DNA of 64,000 nt, taken from the NCBI GenBank assembly GCA_964057225.1, contig OZ059896.1, positions 9,982,001 through 10,046,000 on the forward strand, given 5' to 3'. The notes below the pieces were generated by a model. It was not told the origin of the DNA. It saw nothing but the letters and a program-made list of their open reading frames with translations, and did not search any database. Each line of letters opens with the position of its first letter. Positions within the stretch are counted from its first letter, which is position 1. The translations under genes were made by a program, and so were the position numbers. This document shows positions 26,946-39,276 of this stretch, one piece after another. The stretch comes from Auanema rhodensis (taxonomy: Eukaryota; Nematoda; Chromadorea; Rhabditida; Rhabditidae).

Positions 26946-29898
26946 ATGACAGACAAGCCTACTGATTCTACTGTTCCTTCACAAATCGATTCTGTACCTA
27001 CAGTTGAAGCTACTGCTTCAGCTTCTTCAGCTGAGCAAGTAAGACGACTTCTTGGCTCTATCGCTCTTTATCTGATAGCCGTCGTTAAGACGATTATCCA
27101 GCTTATAGCTCGCTCCGTAAATGAGGTCAGATAGTTTGGGTTAATCACAAACATCAGGAGCTCATTCTATTGATTTCCAGTAACCTTGTGATTAACCCAA
27201 TTGTAAGCTTATTGTCCTCAAAAATTAACACCTTTTCTATTTTATTTTCAATTGTGAACTATGCTTATTTTTCTTTTTTCAGCCTGGATCTAATGTCACA
27301 AATGAAGCTGCTCCTGAAGCAGCAGTACCTTCAGAGGCTCCCGCCACAACCGAAGTACCAGCACCCACTGAAGCTGCTCCCGAGCCTGCCGCTGCCGAGG
27401 CTCCCGCCGCTGTAGAAGCTCCTGCCACAACTGAATCTGCTCCTGAACCTGCCGCCGCTACCGAGGCTCCAGCCGTTGTAGAAGCTGCTGCCGCCACTGA
27501 AGCTGTCCCTGAGCCTGCCGTCGCTACTGAGGCCCCCGCCGTTGTAGAAGCTGTTGCCGCCACTGAAGCTGCCCCTGAGCCTGCTGCCACTACCGAGGCT
27601 CCGGCTGCTGTAGAAGTTCCTGCCCCTACTGAATCTGCCCCTGAGCCTGCCGCCGCTACCGAGGCTCCCGCTGTTGTAGAAGCTGCTGCCGCCACTGAAG
27701 CTGTCACTGAGCCTGCCACCGCTACCGAGGCTCCCGCCGCTGTAGAAGCTCCTGCCCCAACTGAAACTGCTCCCGAGCCTGCCGCTACCGAGGCTCCCGC
27801 CGCTGTAGAAGCTCCTGCCCCAACTGAATCTGCTCCTGAGCCTGCCGCCGCTACCGAGGCTCCAGCCGTTGTAGAAGCTGCTGTCGCCACTGAAGCTGTC
27901 CCTGAGCCTGCCACCGCTACCGAGGCTCCCGCCGCTGTAGAAGCTCCTGCCCCAACTGAAACTGCTCCCGAGCCTGCCGCTACCGAGGCTCCCGCCGCTG
28001 TAGAAGCTCCTGCCCCAACTGAAACTGCTCCCGAGCCTGCCGCTACCGAGGCTCCCGCCGCTGTAGAAGCTCCTGCCCCAACTGAATCTGCTCCTGAGCC
28101 TGCCGCCGCTACCGAGGCTCCAGCCGTTGTAGAAGCTGCTGCCGCCACTGAAGCTGTCCCTGAGCCTGCCACCGCTACCGAGGCTCCCGCCGCTGTAGAA
28201 GCTCCAGCCCCAACTGAATCTGCTCCTGAACCTGCCGCCGCTACCGAGGCTCCCGCCGCTGTAGAAGCTCCTGCCCCAACTGAATCTGCTCCTGAGCCTG
28301 CCGCCGCTACCGAGGCTCCCGCCGTTGTAGAAGCTGCTGCCGCCACTGAAGCAGTCCCTGAGCCTGCGGCCGCAACCGAGGCTCCCGCCGCTGTAGAAAC
28401 TCCTGCCCCAACTGAAACTGCTCCTGAGGCTGCAGCCACTGAAGCTGCTCCTGAGCCTGTAGCCACTGAAACTGCTCCCGAGCCAGCCGCTACCGAGTCT
28501 CCCGCCACCGTCGAAGCTGTTGCCCCCACTGAAGCTGCTCCTGAGTCTGTAGCCACTGAAGTTGCTCCCGAGCCTGCAGCCACTACCGAGTCCCCCGCTG
28601 CCGTCGAAGCTGTTGCCCCCACTGAAGCTGCTTCTGAGCCTGCAGCCACTGAAGCTGCTCCTGAGCCTGCAGCCACTGAAGCTGCTCCTGAGCCTGTAGC
28701 CACTGAGGCTCCCGCTGTTGTAGAAGCTGTTGCCCCCCCTGAAGCTGCTTCTGAGCCTGCAGCCACTGAAGCTGCTCCTGAGCCTGCAGCCACTGAAGCT
28801 GCTCCTGAGCCTGCAGCCACTGAAGCTGCTCCTGAGCCTGTAGCCACTGAGGCTCCCGCTGTTGTAGAAGCTGTTGCCCCAGCTGAAACTGTTTCCGAGC
28901 CTGCCGCTACCGAGGCTCCCGCCACTGTAGATGCTCCACCCACCACTGAATCTGCTCCTGAGTCTGCCGCCGCAACCGAGGCTCCCGCCGTTGTAGAAAC
29001 TGTTGCCACCACTGAATCTGCTCCCGAGCCTGCCGCTAGCGAGGCTTCCGCCGCTGCCGAAGCTCCTGCCTCCACTGAAGCTGCTCCTGAGCCTGCATCC
29101 ACTGAAGCTGTTCCCGAGCCTGTCGCTACTGAAGTTGCCCCCGAGCCTGCAGCCACTACTGAATCTCCCGCCGCCGTCGAAGCTGTTGTTCCCACTGAAG
29201 CTGCTCCCGAGCCTGCTGCTGAAGTTCCTACCGCTGTAGAAGCTGTTGCTCCCACTGAAGCTGCTCCTGAGCCTGCTGCCCCTGAATCTGCTCCCGAGCC
29301 TGCCGCTACCGAGGCTCCCGCCGTTGTAGAAGCTACTGCCGCCACTGAAGCTGTCCCTGAGCCTGCCGTAGCTACCGAGGCTCCCGCCGTTGTAGAAGCT
29401 GCTGCCGCCACTGAAGCTGTCCCTGAACCTGCCGTCGCTACTGAGGCCCCCGCCGTTGTAGAAGCTGTTGCCGCCACTGAAGCTGCCCCTGAGCCTGCTG
29501 CCACTACCGAGGCTCCGGCTGCTGTAGAAGTTCCTGCCCCTACTGAATCTGCTCCTGAAGTCACTCCAGAGACTGCAACCACAACGGACGTTCCCGCCAC
29601 TGTTGCCGATGTTCCTGTGGGAGGCACAGAACCAACTGAAGACGGAGATGAAGAAGAGTGGGAAGTAGATCCAAATGATCCTACTCAAAAAAGAAGAAAA
29701 ATGAAGAAGAGACCTACAGCTGAAACACAGGCTCCAATTCTTGAAGATACTACAGATGCTTCTGCCACACCCGAAACAGCCGCTAAAGTTGAAACTGGAG
29801 AATCCGTAGTTCCAAAAGATTGTAAAAATAGTTTGCCAACAGTAAATTCAAAATCTCATATTGAAACTATGCAATCTGAGACTGCTCCAGCGTGTTAA
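26946..29898 (+). CDS. Ala/Pro/Glu/Thr-rich protein of ~900 residues built from 22-residue repeats
   Basis: The ATG at 26946 sits in a strong initiation context (ccaccATGa). Exon 1 (26946-27038) reads MTDKPTDSTVPSQIDSVPTV and continues to AEQ. A 244-bp intron (27039-27282, gtaag...tttttcag) joins in phase to one long exon, 27283-29898. From 27310 to about 29560 the exon consists of degenerate 63-66-bp repeats encoding units such as EAPAAVEAPAPTESAPEPAA, alternating with EAPAVVEAAAATEAVPEPA, so a higher-order period of about 44 residues is visible. The exon has essentially no methionine codon, so ATG-based ORF calling misses it. The end is a non-repetitive acidic/basic tail: GDEEEWEVDPNDPTQKRRKM, then a Ser/Thr-rich end ..SETAPAC. 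No signal peptide, so it is probably intracellular. The tail's KRRKMKKRP could be a nuclear or microtubule-binding signal. The family is not recognised. Confidence 0.8.
27310..29560 (+). repeat. 63-66-bp coding minisatellite with 132-bp higher-order period
   Basis: Tandem degenerate units inside the long exon, each starting near gaggctcccgcc and carrying tgtagaagct about 15 bases later. Unit lengths are multiples of three (63 or 66 bp), and shorter 36-bp sub-units (gctgctcctgagcctg...) are tandem at about 28640-28850. GC content is far higher than in the rest of the window. Confidence 0.92.
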
Positions 29899-30178
29899 GA
29901 AAATGAATCTTGAATTCTAGAGAATTTGTATTATTTTTTTCTTAATTCTTGTCCTATTTTAAACATTCTTCTATTCTGTTGTCGTATCAACATAATGTGT
30001 TTATTGTACAAAAATCTGTATAAAGTTCATTTAGTATACTTATTCTTTATTTTTTACGACAAGAAAAATTACAAAATTCGCATAAATCTTATAACATTTT
30101 GACCCGCATTGTTTTGAAAAAAAAAACAAAAATAATAATTATCATTTATATTTTTGGTTAGAAAAGGGAGACCGATCG
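29899..30178. other. Intergenic 3' flanks of convergent genes
   Basis: About 280 bp of AT-rich sequence between the stop of the repeat protein and the minus-strand stop at 30179. No coding frame. Confidence 0.6.
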
Positions 30179-31142
30179 TTATTGCCCATATAATGCTCGG
30201 CTGACACGTTGTAGAATCTCTTCCACGCTTCTAAATATAATAAATGATGTAATTTTCAAGATAATATATACTATAACTAATAATATTCATAGCTATTATA
30301 TGAACCTACCTATCTTCTTCAGTCTTTATTTCTGAATCCCGTCTTATCATTCGTTCTCTGATTTGTGCTAATCTCGTTGCGTAATCAGATGCCAATTCCA
30401 AATGATCTGATCGTAGTGATTTGCGATCATTCTGAATTTAGAATATTTTCATTCTGACTGCTCCTTGTAAATATTTTTACCTGATGAACAGACATTCTGA
30501 TTCGTCTTCGAACATTTAAAGTTAAAAGTGTACTATCAGGAACGCTATGAACAAAACTTGACTTTGTATTGTCCAATGGTAATTCTTTCAGTTTTTCCCA
30601 TACTTCACCTATGCGTCGATCTAATGCCTCTTTATTCTCAAGCAGTTTATGACGATATTGCTAAAATAGAAACACGTTATTCCTGATTATCAGTAAAACT
30701 CTTACGGATTGATGAATCCCGGTATTAACACTAAGCCCAGTCGTTTCACTAGGCACCAAACCAATCGCATGATTTGACCGATCTCTTTCTTCTATCAACA
30801 TTCGTAAATCTTTATACAAGCGTTCAGCAGCATGGCACATTAGCTTATGAAGTCTGAAAATAATACTTATTTACATTTTCTTTAATATTGTTTGATATTT
30901 TTAGTTTCCAATGTTTCTAGTAGTTTTGAACAAGAGGATATAACTACTTTTAGAGGATAAAAGATCTTTCTGATATGAAGATTTAGTATTCATCATAATA
31001 TATTCTAGATTTTGAAACATATTCATAGAACAAGATAATAATGACGGCAGAGAATAAAATCAGTTTAAAGCTGACGACATAATCTTCTTAAAAATAATTA
31101 TCTGTATGCTAAATAAAGTAGTAGGAAAACAAACTAATACAC

Positions 31143-31197
<55 letters not shown>

Positions 31198-32305
31198 ATT
31201 TACTTTTTAAATATTATTTTAGCTACATAACAACTTACGTATCACGATGTCTATCTTCTTTTTTTAAAATTGACCGAGATGCACTTGATACAGGTGAAAG
31301 ATCTCTTTTACTTTTATTTTTTTTATGAGTAGGTACTTCAATTATGTCGTTGATCTTTAATTACAATAATTATTTCATTTAAAAAAAAAACTTTTCAAAT
31401 TAACTTACATTTTCGCTAAATGATACGGATTTTCGGTTAGAAGAATTTGGCCTTGTGTCAATTGCCAACAGATCTTCAGTTGATGAGCTTTCAATATCAT
31501 CGATCGATCTGTTTTTAAATTAAAAAATAATTTTATTTTTTATAAATTGAACTTACCGTCCGTCGAATAATCGAAGTTCAATTTCCTGATCAGCTCGTAT
31601 CTCGTCGTCCGATTCAGCAGTATTTTCAATAATAATAGAAGTTTGCTGCATAGTAGATTTTTTTACTCTTCTAATGGGAGACAAAGAAGAAGTTTTGAAG
31701 GTTTGCCTAGGATAGGAGTTTATATCCTTTCGGAGACTCTTGCTCCGCCTCCTTGATGCAGATGAGACTTTGATATGGCTTTTGCCAGCGTTAAAGATAT
31801 TAGATTCATGATGTGTTTTAGATATCGCTGTTGATTGCTGTCGAAGATGAAAACTCTGCTCATTGTATAGAGCTTTAGTCGGAATACTATTCTCTATAAG
31901 AATCATCTCATCTATTGAAGTAGATCGACAAATCATTTGTGGACGTCCACTATTGCATGGTGTAGGAACGAATGAAAGTTCTGAAATGAATAATTAATTT
32001 AAATAAATAAATTGATATACATATATACATTTTTTTAATTTTTATTTTCAAATTCACATCAAAATGTTACGAGAAGAATCAAATTTTGAGTTTTCTAGGA
32101 GGATTAAGAAGAATTAGAATTATGATCTCACAAAACTATAAAACTATGTTTTTTTAAACAAAAATATGAATTATTATAAAGAATATAAATACATTGACTG
32201 ACGTCAAAGATAGTTTTATAGAAAATCCAAAAAGTGAACGAAATCGTTTTGACGTCAAATAGTAAAAAAAGAATATTTATATATATGTATATACTCTCTC
32301 TCTCC

Positions 32306-32377
<72 letters not shown>

Positions 32378-35300
32378 TTATATATATTTATATATAGATA
32401 TGTTATAGTATATAGTATATAGAATATAAAAAATTAACTTGATTCTGTATACCATGTAAATACTAAAAATAATTTTGTTCGAATATTGACATATACGCTT
32501 ACATAATTAATGAAAAACTTTTAGCTAACCTATGCCATCAAGACCAACAACATGGCCTTCTTCGGAGTCAGTTCCCGAATCATCATCTAGTTGGAAAAGT
32601 GCTGCTCGTAGAGTTGGAGTCAGATCGTCTGTTCGACCAACGACAATAGAGTCTTCAGATGATACAGAGCTACTTCTTTCACTTGATTGAAGCTTAAAAA
32701 ATTGAAATTAGTAAGGTAAATAGATTTCCTTCACAATTTAGAAATGAAAAACATACATGTTTATACTTTACATCAGAAGAAATTGAATTTTCTTCCGTAT
32801 TTTCGGTGGTATTCAAATTATCTCCTGAATTTACAGATGTTTTTGAAGTTTCACACAGTATTTCCTGATCCGAATCTCCATCATCAACTACAATTACAAT
32901 TGGAGAAATGTTGTTCTGAAAATTAAATTTTTTATTTAATTTGTAAAATAATTTTTGAAACTAAAACCTGAATAGAAGAAAAAATGAAACTCTGGTTAGA
33001 TTCATCATTACTGATTTGTATAGGTAATCGTTCACTAAGTTCAGGTGAAGCCTTAAATCTAATTGTATTTCAAAAACAATTAAATTGATATACCGTAAGT
33101 ATACTAGGTGATGGTGATGGTGTTAAAGATGGACGTTTATCAGAAGTATAGTAAAGTACAACTCGTTCAACCGTAGGTGCAGGACTACTGAACGAAAAGT
33201 GAATGATTATATAGAGAATTTATATAATAATTTATATTAAACAATATGTAATAAATAAATATTTACCGTGGCTTTTGATGATCGCGTAATGAATGAGTTT
33301 CTGTATCACTTAATCGATTCGGGGAGTTCATCACTCTAGAAGGATTAGATGTTGCACCTTCTTCGATATTTTGAGAATCTGGAGCCGGAGTATAACGATA
33401 ATCCCAGAATCTTTCTATGTCATTTATATCCACTATTTGTTCACAGCCTTCTAATGCTTTATCAAGGTTTGTTTGGAAATTTAATTTAACCTTAAATTCA
33501 TACATAATGTATTGGGTACATTAACTTAATTTAAATTACCAGGCTTGCTTTATCCATTTCAGAACTAATGAATGAAGTTGTTTCACTAGCTAATTCTTCT
33601 GTTTGAAGTGAATCTATTCGTTCAATATTTCCTTTTTCAACTTTCTGAAACTTGACAAAAATTGTTTAAATATATTAAAAAATCTATCGTACATCAAAAA
33701 GCTCCGAAGATTTGTCTTGTTCTACTTCATAACTTTGTGAAATAGCAGGACTGCTTAAACTATTTTCTGAACATTCATCTACTCTAACCTATAACTAGTT
33801 TATTTAATTTTTGCTTTACTCAAATGATATATTAACCTCTGGAAGTTGCATTTTCAATGAATCACTCAGTATTACTTTATCTAAATTATTTGGCAACACG
33901 AAATTATTTAATTCTGGTGTTTCCTATAAGCAAATCAATAATTCAGATTAATTATAATTTATATAAATATATTGTTTATAATTCAATTGTTTCTTACTAG
34001 AATGTCTCAAAGTTCTCATACCTGCTCATTATCAGAGTCAGCGATTTGGGGAGAAAGCGTTTCAATCCACATCTCAGTTCTTGATCGGCGGTCTTCCTCT
34101 TCGAATGGATCAGCAAAAGGATTCAAACTAAACAAATATGTTTTACTGATATTTTAAGAGTTACATATACATACTTTTCAACTTGCATATATTGTTCCAA
34201 ATCATAAGAATAACTAACAGGATTATGCCATCCATTTGGAATGTCATCTTGTGGTTCAACTTTAAGATTTAATCTGAACGAAATATGTTGTATATGAATA
34301 TGATAGTGATATTCATTAATAAAAAATTATTATTATAAATATCTTACTTTTCAATATTTTTCATATTATCATTCAAACGTTTTGCATATTCTTTCAGGCG
34401 TTCAATTTCATCGTCAATGGATTTTTCCATAGAGTTTGACTTCTTTCCAGTTTCACATTCAGATTCAACACTATCAGTTGAATCATAATCATCATTGTCG
34501 TATCTTAATGTATTATATAGTAGCATTTGACTATTTAGAAAAAAAACCTTCCGTGTCTTGTCATATCTAATATATCCGGAGAAACCGTTGGTTCGGCTGA
34601 AGGTTCCGTTGATATGCTAGGCTCAGACGGCAGCTGATAAAATAAATATGTTAAGTAATACGAAAATTATTTATAAATTGAAATGTTATAGTATTTGTAT
34701 GCAATAAATAGAAACTTACGTCTCTCAAATTCAGAGGCGGCATATCAGAATCCATGAGAGCAACACTACCTGAAGATGAAGATAGCTGAAATGAAATACT
34801 GATAATCTTTGAGAACACAAAAAAGAAGCCAAAATTGATATATTTTTTTTAATTGAGGCCAAGTTTTTAAAATGGGAAGCTTGAAAAAATGTTGAAAATA
34901 GTGAATATATTCAGAAAAGAATAACATGAAATGGCAATATCTTTGTATTGTGCAGAAAAGAAAGAAAAAATGTTATAAACTTATATATATATAACTATAA
35001 GTGAATAGGTAATCGGATTTAAGATGAAAAAAAGATGAACACATGATTATATAATCAAGTTATTATGTTCAATGACCAATTTTATAAAAATATATACACA
35101 ACACCTCACTGATGTAATGAACAACATATCGAATAATCTGAATCCAATGAATTTTAACTAATATATGGCAGTAGCGCTATCATATAAGCTTTTTATGTTT
35201 TGCATTAACAGGCTTCACTTTAAATTAATGCTTTCTTATAATATTTCCCTATACTTTATGTTAATTTATTAAATATCTTAATATAGACATAAAATAGATT

Positions 35301-36257
35301 ATTCGAAAGAAATTGAGATCATAGAAGCCATAAAATAAAAGAAGAAATTTTTTATTCCAAACTTATCTTCCTCTTCCGTTGGATTCTCATTTATAGGGAG
35401 AGAAGGAAAGACTGGGAAACTCTCATTTCAAACCCACTAATGTTATACTCTTTCGAGTGTTACCATAGCAACAATACAGAATATATTTCAAGGTATGTCA
35501 AGGATTCGAAAAAGTTTCTGTCAGAAATCATTGGTTGAGGCAATATCACTATACATACATATATCAATGTATATTTTCAGTATAAAGTTAATATATGATT
35601 GGTGTAATAACCAAATGAAAATATTATTCAAACTATAGTACAACATTTAAAAAAATTTTTTTGGCTACTTCTCAAACTAGTTCAGGAGCATTTTGCGAAC
35701 AGGAAGCTAGCATGTTAAGAAACATCTGAGGAATGTAAGCTCTTGACAATATCCGGATTTTTTATATAGGTTAGATATTTTTATATAGAAAAAAACAGAA
35801 TAATTAGATAAAAAAACATACCAATGATTCTAAGCGTTGTTTGGCTCGATTTCGAATGGCACGTCGTTGCCTCCAACGTTTATCACCTGATGAAGCTATT
35901 GAAATCGGTGACATGCAGATTCCTTTTTCAACGAGTCTGGATTTGATGGGAAATAGCTGATGTTAGTTATTTTCGTAATATGAACATACTTTTCACTTCT
36001 TTTTTCTCTTAAAGAGCAAAATCGTTTGAATTGAACCGGTTGATCTAATGTGTGCATCAATGGTTCACTCTTAGCTCGTTGTTCCAAGGGTGGAAAACGA
36101 TCTAAATTTTGAGTTAAAATACAGCAATAAATAAGAAAAAAATAAAAAAATGATCATTATTCATTCATTCAATTATGAAGAACTTTAATAATTTATAAGC
36201 TTACTTCCTGTGTCAACTAAGACAACATCTGGAGTAGACACTACACGAACAAGCCTA
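30179..36257 (-). CDS. Large disordered protein with NPF/DPF endocytic motifs (5' end not resolved)
   Basis: Minus-strand chain of more than 15 exons separated by mostly short introns. Upstream exons read LVRVVSTPDVVLVDTG (about 36205-36257), AKSEPLMHTLDQPVQFKRFC, and the basic MSPISIASSGDKRWRQRRAI. A roughly 1-kb intron follows (34790-35820). Then come acidic Ser/Thr-rich exons, including SLNPFADPFEEEDRRSRTEM (about 34075-34130) and VDINDIERFWDYRYTPAPDS (33263-33505). The C-terminal exons are helical and charged (LHKLMCHAAERLYKDLRMLI, LASDYATRLAQIRERMI) and end VEEILQRVSRALYGQ with the stop at 30179-30181. NPF is the ligand of EH domains and DPF of the AP-2 appendage, so the protein may be an endocytic adaptor or EHBP1-like. 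I did not find the C2, CH or bMERB domains of EHBP1, so family membership is unproven. No initiator exon is identified. Confidence 0.6.
31147..31187. repeat. TA microsatellite in an intron
   Basis: About 20 TA units, inside an intron of the NPF-motif gene between the exons at 30705-30855 and 31240-31360. Confidence 0.85.
32278..32400. repeat. Compound CT/TA microsatellite in an intron
   Basis: A (CT)n block at about 32295-32320 runs directly into a (TA)n block of some 50 bases, then TTTATATA variants. It lies in an intron of the NPF-motif gene. The frame over it (Ser/Leu then Tyr/Ile runs) is translated repeat, not a gene. Confidence 0.9.
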
Positions 36258-38376
36258 AATTGTACATTTTACTTGAAACAGTATATAATATATCTTTTCT
36301 AAATATTTGCTCATATGACATAGTGAAAAAGTACTATTATTCTCAAAATGTTTAATATATTATTTATCAAAACTTATTTTTATTTTAATATACGATAACT
36401 TATTTTAAATAATATTTTAATATGAACAAAAAGATCCAGAAATCTAGAGGTTTCTATTTTTTCAAAAATATTAGTAAAGTTTTTTTTTTCAACGATCAAA
36501 TTTCAAATCATAAAACAAATAAACAAATTGAGATTTCATACTAGGATTTCGGAAAAAATACTGTTCGATATGTAATCTGCTTCTCACCTTCCTGGGGCAC
36601 AATAACAGTAGTTTGTACATCGACAAGAGAAAGAACATAAGAAACAAAGCATTTTAATGTAGAATAAACAATAAGGCTCATTACGCTTATCTAATTTTTA
36701 ATATCATTTAATCTGAAATATTATGAATAATTTATCATAATTATTGAGTAAAACATTAATCAATATGACTATACATATATGTAAGAGACGGAGAAGACCA
36801 GGTTAAGCATTTTTATATGAAAACACATTATTATATAGCAAAATTACATCGATTACTCTATAATCTGCTTTCAATAGTAAGAGTTTTGAAAAGGTATGTG
36901 AATCTTGAAAGCAATGCGAAATACATATTTCCCACGGGTCATCTTAACAATATTCTATTTTATTTTCAATTAAGACAGAGAAATATGCGTCAAGTAGAAA
37001 GCCATATTTTAAAACGCATGAATAATCTGTAATAGATGGAATAAAAAGAAAAAAGCTATATATGTGTGTATATATAAGGCGGAGATAGAAAATGAATGAA
37101 GAAAAAAGAAATCATTTTCTGCTGCGAGATGTGTGTACTTTGAGTGCAAAAACAAAAAAGCTCAAATCTTATGCTAACGGCAAAATGATAAACATATATT
37201 CCAATATATGAATTGAACTAGAACTTTTAAAGAGAATTATAATTAGGTTTGCATTTAAATGTGTAGTGATGACGTATTAGAAGAATAAAATTCAATATTT
37301 GCTAAAAATGGACTAAACGGAGAAAGATGAGCTCTAGTTTTAGCAGATGCTTTCATTAGGTATTCTGTGTGTACAATTGTTTGAGTATGTTACCTGACCT
37401 TCTGTCTTTACTTATGCGCTGTAACTAAATTGTATCGAAAAATATCAGAGAGCATGTATGACTGCAAAGAATATTTCTACAGATTTTCATATCTAAAAGT
37501 ACAAACACTTTATGTATTTTTATAATTCAATGAATATAATATTTTTTAGATTTTCAAAGAAACCTGCTTAATATATAATTTAAAACTTCGCTCATTTTGA
37601 TAATCGAGTCATATTTCAGCTAACTTAACTCACTATAGGTAGCAATAATGTTATAAATATCTGAATCAGAAAGCGGGTGTCAAGAAGACTAACAAGAAAG
37701 CAGTAGCAAAAGAACATTAGGTAAATGAATGGTTGACCTTGTTTATCGCCTGTTTCAATAAGCTCTTTCTTTAATTAACACAATGCACATAAATTCAATG
37801 GAACTGAATAAATCTACATTAAACCGACATAATATAATAGGAAACATTCTTATAAAAATACAAAATGGGAATACATTTTTGAAGTATTCATCTGTTCCAT
37901 CAAAAGTATATTAAGAGTTATGCAATTTTTAGCATATTACGAAACTTTATGATAAAATAAGTTACAACATAAGTATAAAATAGGTAAAACATTTCTGAAT
38001 CGTAGTCTCTGTGTTTCAACCAATTCAAATAGGATAGCCATAGCATGATACCTTCCGCCTCGAAGCAGCTGGTATTGTGTCACAGCAGATCAAAAGGCTT
38101 CATAAATGGACACCGGTTACTCGCTTTTGTCCCGTTACTATAGTGATACCCTTTTTCACGTATACATAAAGCCAAAGCGTAGCCATTATATTCTTTGAGA
38201 AAATAGCTCGATATCTATCCGACGAAAAGATTAAATTGTGTTCTGATTTCAAATTCATTCAATTTATGTGAGTGTAGGTCTTTATGAATCATGGTCCAAC
38301 TAATAGAAGCAATGAGGCAAGAATATTAAAGTAGAATGTATATATTTTAGAAAAATTCTAATAACATGATTAAAGA
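36258..38376. other. 2.1 kb region with no clear gene
   Basis: AT-rich; probably the promoter and first intron(s) of the minus-strand NPF-motif gene, whose first exon is not identified. No family resemblance in the 71-codon plus-strand frame at 36817. Confidence 0.45.
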
Positions 38377-39276
38377 AATAAACGTTAAGTTATAGTTAAC
38401 ATTGCGCATCGAACTCCCCCCCCCCTCTTCTTGCGCTGACGTATAAGCGTAGGAGTGTTATTTACGGACTTGATGAGTAAGTTGGTTGAATTTGAACGTT
38501 GAGTTGAAATTGAACGACTCCATATTAATGATTTCACTCGTTTAATTTGAAAGGAATTGATGTGAGCTGCTTCTTCCTCAGAGCAGCAGCAGGTCCGCTC
38601 ACAGCCTGAAATAAAATCTTCGTAAGTTTAAGTTGACAAAAAATGACAGGGAAACTATCTACTCTAACGCTATGACATAAAATGACAAAAGTACAATTAA
38701 AAAAAAATTAGTCAACAAACCGATACCATAGAATTATTTTGGGACAGTATTGGCTAAAATTATTTTATTCAGCTCATCACTGAATAGGTTTTCAAATGTG
38801 TTTCACAAACCTTCTTTCCTCCTTTACCAAAAAGTTTAGCAGTGCAAGGAGACAGCAAAGAATCAGAAGGCGAACTCATATGAAGATGCTCTTGAATTTG
38901 ACGTCGAGTTCTGACAGCTTCAGGAGTAGCTTTTGATTTTCCACATGAGTTTGCCATGGGGAAACCCTTAAACACGTTGATTTGGAAAAAGACAAGCAAC
39001 TCTCACCTTTTCAGTAGCAATACTGCAATGACTAATATCGTGCATGTTTTCAGAGTCATCAGCAGAAATATCAAGTACCTAAATTGAATGAATGATTTAT
39101 AAAAACTATGCATATATCTTACATTTTCTTTTTTGTGATTGGGTGGCGTATTTAGCTGTTCAGTCTGCATTTGACCATGATCTTGATCCACTTTGTCAAC
39201 ATCCATTCTGAAAAGAATAATAGTAAACACATAAAATGTACAAAATCTTGTAATCTGAAAGCATTCTAAAAAAACA
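38377..39276 (-). repeat. Left arm of a ~0.9 kb inverted duplication
   Basis: Reverse complement of 39645-40525. The gene body and introns show no difference by eye. The outer 3' flank differs by indels and point changes: a 22-base segment at about 38483-38504 is absent from the right arm, the C10 run corresponds to G9, and there are substitutions near 38406-38450. Outer homology fades near 38377; inner homology ends near 39276. Confidence 0.92.
38534..39206 (-). CDS. 127-residue unrecognised protein, left copy of a head-to-head pair
   Basis: Four exons from ATG 39206 to stop 38534-38536, each junction in phase. It reads MDVDKVDQDHGQMQTEQLNT, then VLDISADDSENMHDIS, then SKATPEAVRTRRQIQEHLHM and SSPSDSLLSPCTAKLFGKGG, and ends LTSIPFKLNE. 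The ATG follows a cttttcag acceptor. The product is small, charged, without signal peptide or membrane span, with several Ser-Pro/Thr-Pro sites (TP, SP x2) that could be phosphorylated by proline-directed kinases. Family not recognised. It is the mirror image of the plus-strand copy at 39710-40382, with the same span (673 bp) and the same introns. Confidence 0.75.

Noticed and set aside
26793-27134. Longer start for the repeat protein at 26793
   Set aside because: In frame with the chosen start, but it adds a basic low-quality N-terminus and lies in purine-rich 5' sequence. The ATG at 26946 has a much better context. The frame's 3' end is intron.
27310-29560. Regular repeats as a CRISPR array
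   Set aside because: Units are contiguous, degenerate, multiples of three and coding; there are no unique spacers and the genome is eukaryotic.
27279-29627. Minus-strand frame of 782 codons (Ala/Gly/Ser/Val repeats)
   Set aside because: It is the antisense shadow of the plus-strand repeat exon. The plus frame has an in-phase spliced first exon with a strong start context and continues into a non-repetitive tail; the antisense frame has none of these.
27331-29688. Minus-strand frame of 785 codons (Ser/Gly/Arg/Phe/Leu repeats) with a hydrophobic start
   Set aside because: Second antisense shadow of the same minisatellite. The apparent signal-like N-terminus is the reverse of the acidic tail codons.
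32234-32422. 62-codon frame of Ser/Leu and Tyr/Ile runs
   Set aside because: Translation of a CT/TA microsatellite inside an intron.
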